Of a stretch of DNA of 64,000 nt, positions 43,085 through 52,500 are shown piece after piece. Below the pieces are notes generated by a model. It saw only the letters and a program-made list of their open reading frames with translations. It was not told the origin of the DNA and did not search any database. A program made the translations under genes and the position numbers. This DNA comes from Pseudobutyrivibrio sp. (lineage in GTDB: Bacteria > Bacillota > Clostridia > Lachnospirales > Lachnospiraceae), in NCBI GenBank assembly GCA_017557435.1, contig JAFYYR010000003.1, forward strand, positions 186,001-250,000, written 5' to 3'. Numbering within the stretch: the stretch's first letter is position 1; each line of letters begins with the position of its first letter.

Positions 43085-44299
43085 TTATTCAGCTGTCTCT
43101 TCAGTTGATTCCTCTGGTGTCTCCTCAGAATCTGCTGCTGTGTCTTCTGTTGTTTCAGTAGTCTCAACCTCTTCAGCTGAATCAGTATCCTCTACTTCCT
43201 CTGTAGCTTCAGTTGACTCATCTGTAGCTTCTGTATCCTCTGCAGGTGCCTCTGATTCCTCAGCTGGCTCTGCTGGCTGCTCAACTGGCTTTGCCTTGAA
43301 GTGATCAGTAAATGTAACCTTAGCCCACTGATCATCATCAACAGTAAACTCATAAGCAGACATCCATGTATCTACAAGTGAATTGAATGCGTCTGTCTTA
43401 AGAGTTGATTTCTTGTCATTAGATGCATCCTCATCATGATCTGCAGTAAGGTGAATTACATAATAAACACCCTCAACATCGATTACATCGGAAGTCTCAC
43501 CCTCTTTAAGGGCCTCTGCAGCTGAGATAACCGCCATATCCATGGTGTCATCGGCCTCCTCACCCTTAAGGTAAGAATATGTGCTGCTTGTAAGCTCCTG
43601 ATTCTCTACCTCGGCATCAAAATCTGATGCTGCAGCAATGCTGTCAGCCTGATCCTTAAATGCTGCCAATTCCTCATCTGTGTACTCTGTAACTGTACCT
43701 GTAGTTGGGTCTGTTCCAGTAGTATCTATCTGTACATAAGAGAATGTACGCATCCAGCAGTCATCCTCTGAAATATTAGCTTCCTCGGCATCCTCTACAG
43801 CTGTCTCAACAAGCTTGTAGATTGTCTTCTCCTCAAGATATCTCTTAACATACTCCTCTGTCGCTCCAAGCTCCTCAAGTGTATCCTTAGAGTTATCTGA
43901 CATAAACTTTGCAGTAGCATCTGCAATAGCCTTATTCTGCTCATCTGAAAGAGTAATATTGTAATCAGCTGCATGCTGCTTTACAACATACATCTGCTCG
44001 ATATCTGTAATGATACCGCTTTTAGTCTGGTCCTCCATTGAATAACCAAGACCACCCATCATATCCTGAGACCACATAGTAGAAACATCATAGCCCATCA
44101 TTGGATAAAACTGCTCATATAGCGACTGCTGATAACGAGCAACGAAATTACCATAGCCAAGAGTGATTGTCTCTTTTGTGTTCTCCCCTTTTATAGTAAT
44201 TAATGTAGCGCTGTCCTTGATCTTATTACCACAACCTGTAAGAAGAACTGTACCTGCTAAAGCTGCCACACATGTTGTTTTTAATACTGCCTTTTTCAT
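43085..44299 (-). CDS. PrsA/SurA-like lipoprotein with an acidic tail
   Basis: This protein of about 404 residues starts with a lipoprotein signal and lipobox Cys23 (LLTGCGN), then a SurA-type N-terminal helical domain and a region like a parvulin isomerase (ALKEGETSDVIDVEGVYYVIHL). It probably helps fold exported proteins on the outer face of the membrane. The last 60 residues are almost only Glu, Thr, Ala, Asp, Ser and Pro, a repetitive acidic tail not needed for a foldase. I chose the Met at 44299, with GGAGG eleven bases upstream. It is first in the operon with the ABC exporter and murA. Confidence 0.8.
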   Translation of the reverse strand: MKKAVLKTTCVAALAGTVLLTGCGNKIKDSATLITIKGENTKETITLGYGNFVARYQQSLYEQFYPMMGYDVSTMWSQDMMGGLGYSMEDQTKSGIITDIEQMYVVKQHAADYNITLSDEQNKAIADATAKFMSDNSKDTLEELGATEEYVKRYLEEKTIYKLVETAVEDAEEANISEDDCWMRTFSYVQIDTTGTDPTTGTVTEYTDEELAAFKDQADSIAAASDFDAEVENQELTSSTYSYLKGEEADDTMDMAVISAAEALKEGETSDVIDVEGVYYVIHLTADHDEDASNDKKSTLKTDAFNSLVDTWMSAYEFTVDDDQWAKVTFTDHFKAKPVEQPAEPAEESEAPAEDTEATDESTEATEEVEDTDSAEEVETTETTEDTAADSEETPEESTEETAE

Positions 44300-44352
44300 T
44301 ATACTAACTTCCTCCTGAGTGTATTCCACCCAATATATTTTCAAGCCTTTTC

Positions 44353-44381
44353 ATTATAGTTAATATTATCTTTTTTATCAA
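44353..44381 (-). promoter_or_regulatory. Promoter of the PrsA-ABC-murA operon
   Basis: Minus-strand TTGATA (44381-44376) and a perfect TATAAT (44358-44353) are separated by 17 bases, just after the GNAT gene and about 55 bases before the PrsA-like start. Confidence 0.8.
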
Positions 44382-44402
44382 CAATCTACTTGGGCTATAC
44401 AC

Positions 44403-45482
44403 TTATTCCAGGCTTATTGTTTTCTCAAATAATCCGTAGGTGTAGGTGTCCAAAATTAAATCTTTGGCGAAAGCCTTTCCTACTCTTCCATTATGGGAAA
44501 ATGCACCTATACTGTATGAACCAGTTTCATGAAGCTCATCAATCATATCTTTTGTGATAGCAAAGCCTAAACCTTTGTAATCATTTAGGCAGCCCAAATA
44601 TGTGAGGGCATAACGCTTCTTTGAGATTCTATCTTTTATTGCTCTTAAAAGATTTCCAAAAGTAATGTTGTACAGATGGTTGTGATAATCTGGTATTCCT
44701 ACGAAAAATCCAATTGCTTTTCCGTTAAAATACGCCATTTTTACAAATCTGTAATCCAAGATATGTCTGTATCTGTCAAAGTAAGTTATGAAATCTTCAC
44801 GGTCTATAGTTGAAAAAAGCGGAAATCCCTTATAAAGCTCTGTCATCAAATCACAGATTTCAGCTATACATCTGTCATAATCCGATTTCTTTATACTCTT
44901 TATCTCATAGCCCTTTTCCATGCATCTTTTATGCAAACCATCTAGCAATCTATCATGATAGTTATCTGGAATTCTGTCATACATGGTAGATGTATATATT
45001 TCTTTTAACTGAAGGCCATTTTCCTCAAACAGTCTTCGGTAATAATCCTTGTTATATGGCTCTCCCACATAAGGCTGCTCTTGAAAATGATCAAGCTTCA
45101 TTCGATATCTAATCCAAAATGAACCATCAACCGGCCCGATTAATTTTTTATATCCCCATTCCTTAGCCTTGATTTCGCAATAATCAAACAGGCTTTTTGC
45201 TACATTTGAATCATCAACGCATTCGAAAAAGCCAATATACAAGGCGTCATCGTTTTCATATCTTGTAAGAAGACATCTGGCAACCACCTTTTCATTTTCG
45301 TATGCAAGAACAGGGTAGACCTTAAAATATTTTGAAAATATATGCTCACCGGTAAGGATTTCTCTAATCTCAGATGGGCTGTCTATATAATATTTATTTG
45401 GGTACAGCTTCTTGGAAAAATTAATAAAATCCTTTATATAATTTTCCTCATTTTTAAAGGCTATTATTTTTATCTCATTCAT
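44403..45482 (-). CDS. GNAT-family acyltransferase-like protein
   Basis: This protein of about 359 residues resembles the long GNAT-like proteins in which one acyltransferase fold is followed by a second half: VVARCLLTRY, KEWGYKKLIGPVDGSFWIRYRM, and RYALTYLGCLNDYKGLGFAI with the usual acyl-CoA loop position. The donor and acceptor are unknown. I chose the Met at 45482, which follows the UbiA-type gene stop codon by one base and has GGA upstream. It is the last gene of the five-gene lipid-like operon, so the acceptor may be a lipid or lipid-linked sugar. Confidence 0.7.
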   Translation of the reverse strand: MNEIKIIAFKNEENYIKDFINFSKKLYPNKYYIDSPSEIREILTGEHIFSKYFKVYPVLAYENEKVVARCLLTRYENDDALYIGFFECVDDSNVAKSLFDYCEIKAKEWGYKKLIGPVDGSFWIRYRMKLDHFQEQPYVGEPYNKDYYRRLFEENGLQLKEIYTSTMYDRIPDNYHDRLLDGLHKRCMEKGYEIKSIKKSDYDRCIAEICDLMTELYKGFPLFSTIDREDFITYFDRYRHILDYRFVKMAYFNGKAIGFFVGIPDYHNHLYNITFGNLLRAIKDRISKKRYALTYLGCLNDYKGLGFAITKDMIDELHETGSYSIGAFSHNGRVGKAFAKDLILDTYTYGLFEKTISLE

Positions 45483-45483
45483 T

Positions 45484-46392
45484 TTATATTTTTCCATATA
45501 TCAGATATACAGCTACTGTAATTATCATGATTGTTTCCTGAATGTATGTATATCTTTCTACTTTATCTACCAGTTTATATCTAGTTGGATCCTTCTTGAA
45601 GTCAATGAAAATATATGACATCCAAAGGACATCCAAAAGAAGTGCCACTACAGATAATTTGCTTAAATTCCATACAAGGGCAAAGTTTGTGATAATGTCT
45701 ACCCATGTGATAATGAATACAAAGTTTGTGGACTTTTTATATCCAAATAGTTTTGAGTAAGTTACATATTCAGTCTCATCCTTTGGCGCACGAATCTTTC
45801 TTGATACCTCCCAGATTAATGCAGGGAAATACAGAGTAAGCACTGCAAGGAAATTGTATACGTTCAGTACGTTGAGGCCATACTTGATAATTACGAATGA
45901 AATAATGTAGATATTCATAATTATCTGTACAGGGTTGTGTGTTAATAAAGCCATTGGAAGTGACTTTTGAATTTTATGCTTCTGGAAAAACCAAACAGCC
46001 ATTAAACTTCCATATGTGTAGAGGAATAAACAGAATAAAAAGTTATTCATGAATATCGCATTTACGATAAGTGTAATGGCGATGAGAATGGAAATAAAAA
46101 CTGCTAAATCCTTTTTGGTAACTCGTCCAGACGGAAGAGGTCTATGGGCAAAAAGTCTACAGTCTAATTCGTAGTCTTTGAAATCATCGGCAATTCTAAG
46201 CCAGCATAAGAATGAAAATACAGTAAATCCACCTATCACTTCCTGATAACCATACCTAATTTCTGTTACACCATGATTTAAAAGTACAATGAAATATATC
46301 TCTGAAAATACCAAGAATCCAAGTATCAGTCTTGGAACCAATGGATACATTTCTTTAAAATAAATATTAAGTCTCTTTAATGCCTGAATCAT
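45484..46392 (-). CDS. UbiA family prenyltransferase
   Basis: This 302-residue membrane protein has about eight hydrophobic segments. The first metal-binding motif is DDFKDYELD (residues 69-77), followed by HRPLPSGRV, the hallmark of UbiA-type prenyltransferases. These enzymes move an isoprenoid chain to an aromatic ring, a glycerol phosphate or a similar acceptor. No quinone pathway is nearby, and a strict anaerobe of this kind usually lacks one, so a lipid acceptor is likelier. The ATG overlaps the upstream gene by 4 bases. Confidence 0.85.
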   Translation of the reverse strand: MIQALKRLNIYFKEMYPLVPRLILGFLVFSEIYFIVLLNHGVTEIRYGYQEVIGGFTVFSFLCWLRIADDFKDYELDCRLFAHRPLPSGRVTKKDLAVFISILIAITLIVNAIFMNNFLFCLFLYTYGSLMAVWFFQKHKIQKSLPMALLTHNPVQIIMNIYIISFVIIKYGLNVLNVYNFLAVLTLYFPALIWEVSRKIRAPKDETEYVTYSKLFGYKKSTNFVFIITWVDIITNFALVWNLSKLSVVALLLDVLWMSYIFIDFKKDPTRYKLVDKVERYTYIQETIMIITVAVYLIYGKI

Positions 46393-46967
46393 AACGTCTC
46401 CCTTATATGTAATACTATTAAAATTAAATTAACTGCAACGTGAGTAAATCCACCTACTAATACGTAAATCAAATATTGTCCCCAAGTGATTCCTGACAAA
46501 ATCTTAAGCACTAAAATCACGCCGATTATGGAATCAAATTGATCCAAAAGGAAAAATGCATATTTTTTCCTGCCTGAGACTTTTGTGGTACCGCCGCTTT
46601 CGATATCATATCGCCTCTTTAAAAAACTATTTGGCAGTTCGCAAAGCATATATGCTATTCCAAATAAAGCTCCAGCCAAAAGATTGTAAGGAATTATATT
46701 TGGATAATTATTGTAAAGATCACAGTACAGCTCTGTGTCAGTAGCACGTAAAATAAGACCAATTATTAACTGGATGAACATGGTGATAATCACCATCGAT
46801 ATCATACCTACGTAGGTCTTATTATCCCCAAGAATTCTTTTTCCATCCTTGTACAGACGGCCATTATCAATGGGGTATTTTTCTCCTTTATAAAGCTTAC
46901 AAAAAAGAACATTTAATGCTCCTCCAAGAATGGTCTGAAGCATTGTAATATACATTCTTAAAACCAT
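46389..46967 (-). CDS. CDP-archaeol synthase-like protein (CarS/DUF46)
   Basis: This 192-residue membrane protein has five hydrophobic segments and the motif PIDNGRLYKDGKRILGDNKT (residues 32-51), plus SFLKRRYDIESGG and FFLLDQFDSIIG. This order is the pattern of the CarS/DUF46 family. In archaea, CarS joins CTP to the unsaturated ether lipid to give CDP-archaeol. A bacterial copy next to a UbiA-type enzyme and a lipid kinase suggests a CTP-dependent step on a polyprenyl or glycerol lipid. The ATG overlaps the DgkA-like stop codon (TAATG). Confidence 0.8.
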   Translation of the reverse strand: MVLRMYITMLQTILGGALNVLFCKLYKGEKYPIDNGRLYKDGKRILGDNKTYVGMISMVIITMFIQLIIGLILRATDTELYCDLYNNYPNIIPYNLLAGALFGIAYMLCELPNSFLKRRYDIESGGTTKVSGRKKYAFFLLDQFDSIIGVILVLKILSGITWGQYLIYVLVGGFTHVAVNLILIVLHIRETL

Positions 46968-47347
46968 TAAAACATCACCATTAGCCTTTCACTTAAGAAG
47001 TAAATTTCCACGGTGAAGAAAACTACACCCCAAAGTAAAACCGGAGTAGATGCAATATCTTTTATATCCCTAATTTGCTCACTATATTCTGTGTTAATGT
47101 AGTTACACATGTACTCCAATGCTGTATTAAATAGCTCCGCAGCAAAAGTGCCAAAGGTTGCAATAACATAAGCAATCCATGCAACCGCACTTACCTTGCA
47201 GACTAAATTCAACACTAAAAATATTGTTGCAATAGCCATCTCTGCCCTGAGATTTTTCTCGGTTTTGCTAGCCTTTAGGAAACCTCCAAAGGCTGTTTTT
47301 CCGCTGCAAAAAATATTTTTTGTTTTATATTGTTCCTTGCTAGGCAT
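46967..47347 (-). CDS. Diacylglycerol/undecaprenol kinase-like protein (DgkA family)
   Basis: This 126-residue protein has three to four membrane helices and the DgkA signature: KTEKNLRAEM, AAELFNTALEYMCNYI and IRDIKDIASTPVLL. Family members phosphorylate diacylglycerol or undecaprenol on the membrane with ATP. Its neighbours suggest a special substrate and not general undecaprenol recycling. It overlaps the PEP-synthase-like gene by 8 bases and the CarS-like gene by 1. Confidence 0.85.
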   Translation of the reverse strand: MPSKEQYKTKNIFCSGKTAFGGFLKASKTEKNLRAEMAIATIFLVLNLVCKVSAVAWIAYVIATFGTFAAELFNTALEYMCNYINTEYSEQIRDIKDIASTPVLLWGVVFFTVEIYFLSERLMVMF

Positions 47348-49493
47348 TTCTTCTTATAACTCCTTCATCTAGATCTATTTCAACTATGTCGCCAGTCTTT
47401 ATCATGGACATGGCGCCCTTTACATTTACAATAGATGGCTTTTTAAGCTCCCTTGATATTATTGCTGTATGACTTAAGAATGATCCCTTTTCAGCAATTA
47501 TTCCCTTGGCATCCTGTAAAATCATAACCCAGCCAGGGTCTGTCATTTCAGTTACGATGATTTTATCCTTATGAGGAATTGTTGGGTCTGGTGTTTTCAT
47601 AACAAGCACCTCTCCCTTCACCTTGCGATAAGGCTTTGATACAACCTCGCCCATAAACTTATCTCTAGATTTAACATTCACCTCATTCATGTTATTTGTA
47701 AGGGTTTTACTAAAGATTTCTTTCAGGAAAACATATCTTGAGAATGTAGGAATAGTGGCATACTGCTCGTACACTCTCTTTCGCGACTCCACAATTTCTT
47801 TCATATCCTCATCAGATGAAAGCTCATCAATATGGATATAGAAAACATCTCTTGGGTCATCTAACCTACCCTGAGCTGCTAATATTTCTCCAATCTTAAG
47901 GAATATTGCTCTGGCAAATCCATAAACTCTAGTACGATTTAATCTAGAGGATTCACGATTTAAAATACCAATTTTCGCATGGCGGACTGACATTTTAGGT
48001 TCAAAATGTCTGCTTTCATCAACATACATTAGGTCAGATGTTATATGTCCACCTGCAACAAATTCATCCAAAAGCTCTGGATTAGTGCGGTATGTTTTAG
48101 TCTCAAGCTTTAATTCCCCGAGACATCTATCACCAAATTTATCAATATACTCTGCTTTTACTTTCTCGTATTGGCTACTTTTCAATCCATAAAGTGTGTA
48201 GGCCTCCTTAAGCTTACTTTGAAGTAATACCGGCTCCATGCTTGCAAGTCTGCCTATTTGCTTAATTTTATTGGAATGCTTTTTGGCTAAATGGGTAAAA
48301 ACAAATGCGTACAAATCATTAACTAGGGTTAAATCCCAGTATTCCATCACTTCACGTTGAATCCTACGGTAAAGCTCCACAAGTTCTGTTACATCATTAG
48401 TCTCTTTAATGTCTTTTCTGTATCCTTCAATGCTCTTTTCAAATCTAGAATTCACAGCCTTCATGTAAAATGGATTAGCTATGAAATAATAGAGAAGATT
48501 AAGAGAAAGAACTATTTTTCTAAAAGCTGTAACCTTTAATTTATTTTTTGAAACGTACTTGTTCTCTACTCCAAGCATCTCCTGCCATATAGGAATTATT
48601 TTCTTTGAAAATGGCATGAGGCTAAGCATTGTATACCATGTGGTAATGTCGTAGTATGCCTTGCCATCAACGAAATCAACCATATTGGCACCAAAGCTTT
48701 CTACTAGCTTATCGCTATGGGTTATTCTCTTTAAAAGACGATTCATTATGTCCGTATATACGGATTTAACAAAGTCCTGAGATAATGGCAAAACAACACC
48801 CGGATAGCTTTCTACTATGTTCGAATTATCAAGTATTATCTTCTTTTGAGATTCATCGATTGTTGTTATCTTTCGGCTCTGAAGAATGTATATCTTTTCA
48901 TTTTTTACGCAAAATTCAATATCACATTCAAAGCCAAATATGTCTCGTATCTTTGACGCTTCTGAAATGAGTCTCTCTAATATTTCTTCAGAAAGCAGCG
49001 GTGAATCATTATTCCTGTTGTAACAAAACTTCTCATCCGCTGTGTTGTAGTAGTATGTAGTTACATCCGTCTTTTCACTAACTACATCTTCACCTATACC
49101 CTTACCAACAATTATTACCGTCTCATTAAGTAATCCAAGTGGATTGGACGTAAAAATGACACCGGAATAATCTGGTTCAGTTATCATTTCCTGGACTATT
49201 ACGGTGTCATTATCTATATCTGTCTCTTCGTCCCCGTATTTTGCCGCTTTGATATAACTATCAAACACTGCATCCACTGCCTTTTTCACCTCTGCTCGAG
49301 GAATATTTAAGAATGTCTCAAACATTCCGGCATAGGACAGATTTGCAGAATCCTCATAGTGACATGAAGATCTAACAGCAAAAAACTGGCCATTACTAAA
49401 TGACATATCAAAATTATCGCGCTTGGCAATCGCGATAAAATCGGGAACATTAATATTATTTAGTTTTAATATCTTTAAATTCTCCGCCTTCAT
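47340..49493 (-). CDS. PEP synthase/rifampin phosphotransferase-like protein
   Basis: This 717-residue cytoplasmic protein has an ATP-grasp domain (FFAVRSSCHYEDSANLSYAG, IVQEMITEPDYSGVIFTSNP), a poorly conserved middle part, and a C-terminal swivelling phosphohistidine domain with His675 (GSFLSHTAIISREL). That pair is shared by PEP synthases and rifampin phosphotransferases, but the PEP-binding barrel of PEP synthase is absent, so it likely phosphorylates a non-pyruvate acceptor. The ATP-grasp starts near residue 40, so the usual N-terminal lobe is short; a stop codon two codons upstream rules out a longer start. The ribosome binding site is missing. First gene of the lipid-like operon. Confidence 0.78.
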   Translation of the reverse strand: MKAENLKILKLNNINVPDFIAIAKRDNFDMSFSNGQFFAVRSSCHYEDSANLSYAGMFETFLNIPRAEVKKAVDAVFDSYIKAAKYGDEETDIDNDTVIVQEMITEPDYSGVIFTSNPLGLLNETVIIVGKGIGEDVVSEKTDVTTYYYNTADEKFCYNRNNDSPLLSEEILERLISEASKIRDIFGFECDIEFCVKNEKIYILQSRKITTIDESQKKIILDNSNIVESYPGVVLPLSQDFVKSVYTDIMNRLLKRITHSDKLVESFGANMVDFVDGKAYYDITTWYTMLSLMPFSKKIIPIWQEMLGVENKYVSKNKLKVTAFRKIVLSLNLLYYFIANPFYMKAVNSRFEKSIEGYRKDIKETNDVTELVELYRRIQREVMEYWDLTLVNDLYAFVFTHLAKKHSNKIKQIGRLASMEPVLLQSKLKEAYTLYGLKSSQYEKVKAEYIDKFGDRCLGELKLETKTYRTNPELLDEFVAGGHITSDLMYVDESRHFEPKMSVRHAKIGILNRESSRLNRTRVYGFARAIFLKIGEILAAQGRLDDPRDVFYIHIDELSSDEDMKEIVESRKRVYEQYATIPTFSRYVFLKEIFSKTLTNNMNEVNVKSRDKFMGEVVSKPYRKVKGEVLVMKTPDPTIPHKDKIIVTEMTDPGWVMILQDAKGIIAEKGSFLSHTAIISRELKKPSIVNVKGAMSMIKTGDIVEIDLDEGVIRRNA

Positions 49494-49555
49494 GATTTAT
49501 AATATTAATACTATATGGGTACAAACACAATACTAATATCAAAAAATCATACTAT

Positions 49556-52500
49556 TTAGGCGTTTTTATCAATACAAATTCTCTTTAAATCTAAAATGAA
49601 GTCCTGAAGATACTCATATATTTCATTTTGTTTAATTCTTGTATTTGCCTTTGTATTGAAAATGAAAGCAGGAGCCTTTGGGTCAGCAGCAAATGTAATG
49701 TGCGGATTGTTTCGCTCTAAAAGGGCTGGAATCTGAGTCACATCAATTTTTGCCTTCTCATACATAACGATTTTTATGATGTCCTGTTTTTGCTCAATGG
49801 CAGTAATATAGGCGCTGTGAGCTTTTACACGAAGCATATCCACCCAGAGAAGATTCTGAACACATCTCTTTGGCTCACCGAATCTATCCACAAGCTCATC
49901 AAGCATCTCGTCTCTAGCTTCCTCAGAATCGATGGCTGCAATTCTCTTATAAATGTCGATTCTCTGCTCCTCATTGGATACATAGGTATCTGGAAGGTAT
50001 GCCTCGATATTAACATCCACAGTGGTGTTAAACTGGTCTTCTGTAACCTCGCCCTTTTCGATTTTAACTGCCTCATTAAGCATCTTGCAGTACAAATCAT
50101 ATCCTACAGCTGTCATATTTCCATGCTGCTCTACACCAAGAAGATTTCCAGCGCCTCTAATTTCAAGATCTCGCATGGCAATCTTAAAGCCGGAACCCAG
50201 GTCAGTAAACTCCTTGATGGCGGCAAGTCTCTTCTCTGCCACCTCCTTAAGAAGCTTATCCCTTTTGTACATTAAAAATGCGTAGGCAGTTCTATTGCTT
50301 CGACCTACTCGACCTCTAAGCTGGTAAAGCTGAGACAATCCCATGTTGTCTGAGTCATGGATAATTATCGTATTTACGTTAGAAATATCTAAGCCGATTT
50401 CAATGATAGTGGTAGCTACAAGTACATCTATCTCATGGTTGATAAACTGCATCATTACGTCTTCAACTTTGGCCTCTGTCATCTGGCCATGGATGTAGCC
50501 AACAGTTGCCTCAGGGACAAGACGCTCTATTTCAGCAGCCATATCCTGGATACCCCTTACCCTGTTAAAGACATAGTAAACCTGACCATCTCTAGCCATC
50601 TCTCTTACGATAGCCTCTCGGACCATCTCCTCATTGTATTCAAATACAAATGTCTGTATTGGAGTACGCTCCATAGGTGGCTCATCCAAAACACTCATGT
50701 CTCTTATTCCAACAAGTGACATATGTAAGGTACGAGGAATAGGAGTTGCAGATAGAGAAAGCACATCTACCGTCTTTTTCATCTGCTTAATGCGCTCCTT
50801 GTGATTAACACCAAAGCGCTGCTCCTCATCTATTATCAGAAGTCCCAAATCCTTGAATTCTATATCTTTTGAAAGCAATCTGTGGGTACCAATGACAATA
50901 TCCACCATGCCATTTTTGAGTCCCTCGATTGTCTTTTTCTGCTCAGCCGGAGTTCTAAATCTGCAAAGCAGTCCCATATTAACAGGATACCCACCCATTC
51001 TCTGGATGAAATTGTTGTAGTGCTGCTGGGCTAAAATGGTAGTTGGCACCAGATATGCCACCTGCTTGCCCTCCTGCACTGCCTTAAAGGCAGCTCGCAT
51101 TGCTACCTCAGTCTTGCCAAATCCTACATCACCACAGATAAGTCTATCCATGATTTTCTTAGACTGCATATCCTTTTTGATAGCTGCAACAGCCTCAAGC
51201 TGGCCATCTGTCTCCTCATAAGGGAAGCTTTCCTCAAATTCACGCTGCCACACTGTATCTGGGCCATAAACAAATCCATCTGTATTCTGGCGAAGAGCAT
51301 AGAGGTCCACAAGTTCCTTTGCAACTACGCCAACAGCAGACTGAACCTTTTGCTTAGTTCTATTCCATTCCTGAGTACCTGCACCAAGAGAATTAAGCTT
51401 TGGCTTTTTACCGTCAGGACCAGAATACTTTTGAATCTGATCAAGCTGAGATGTAAGCACATATAGATTGCTACCCTTAGCATATTCAATCTTAATATAG
51501 TCCCTGATTACCTTATCAAGTTCCATCTGCTCAGTACCCTTATAGATACCAAGACCGTAATTCTCATGGACTACAAAATCCCCCACATGCAAATCTGAGA
51601 ATGAGGAAATTGACTCGCCCTCATACTTCTTAACACGACGCCTTTTCTTTCTTACGTGACCAAAGATATCTCCGTCAGACAGCATTACAAAGGCAGAATC
51701 AGGATAATCAAATCCTCTTTTAATATTACCAACACAAAGCATTGTCTCACCTGGATTAATCTCATGATCCAAATCCATGGTGAAATATGCATTGAGACCC
51801 TCCTGTAAAAGGTCCTCCGCTAGACGCTGTCCCTTAGTTGCAGAGCTAGTCACAAGAAGAACTCTATACTTGCGTTTTTTATACTGGAGAAGCTCCTTGG
51901 TCAAAAGCTCAAAGCTGCCGTTATAGGCATTAACTCCCTGTACTGCTATGCTGAAATGGTCAGCAGACTTAATGTATTTATTCTTTGCATCCAAAACAGA
52001 CATAAGTGTGGTAGGAAATTTCTCTATTTTACCAATAATCTCAGACACACCGTAGAGCATATCCATCTGACCCTTTAACATATAGCCAGACTCTACTCGT
52101 CTAGTCATTGCATCAGAAAACTCTGTCTCAGTTACTTCGCCCTTGCTTATGACTTTTTGAATCTCATCTACAAATACATAAGTACCCTTTGGCATGAAAT
52201 CAATAAATGAACCGAGCTTGTCACAGAAGTAGGTAAGATTTGTCTCAAGCTCCTGGCTTAAGCCCCACTCTCTAGTCTCTTCCACAACTCTATCTGCATA
52301 AGTCTTAAGATGATATGCCTCTTCTGTCTTCATCTCCTTGCGATATGCTTCATAGCGCTCATCTCGCTCAGCCTCAATCTTTTTAAGACCAGCCTCCACC
52401 TCGTCAGCGCTTAGTATTAGCTCTACCGCAGGAAATATTAAAACAGAATTTATATTTTCAATAGACTTCTGATTTGATGGGTCATAGGAGCGAATGCTAT

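Noticed and set aside
43085-43290. Acidic tail of the PrsA-like protein as a separate frameshifted gene
   Set aside because: The frame is continuous with the lipoprotein, without a new start signal.
45484-46967. Direct claim that the cell makes archaeal ether lipids
   Set aside because: No glycerol-1-phosphate dehydrogenase or geranylgeranylglyceryl phosphate synthase is in the window; homology alone does not show the product.
47340-49493. Annotation as a complete PEP synthase
   Set aside because: The PEP-binding barrel motifs are absent and the histidine domain is C-terminal, as in rifampin phosphotransferases.
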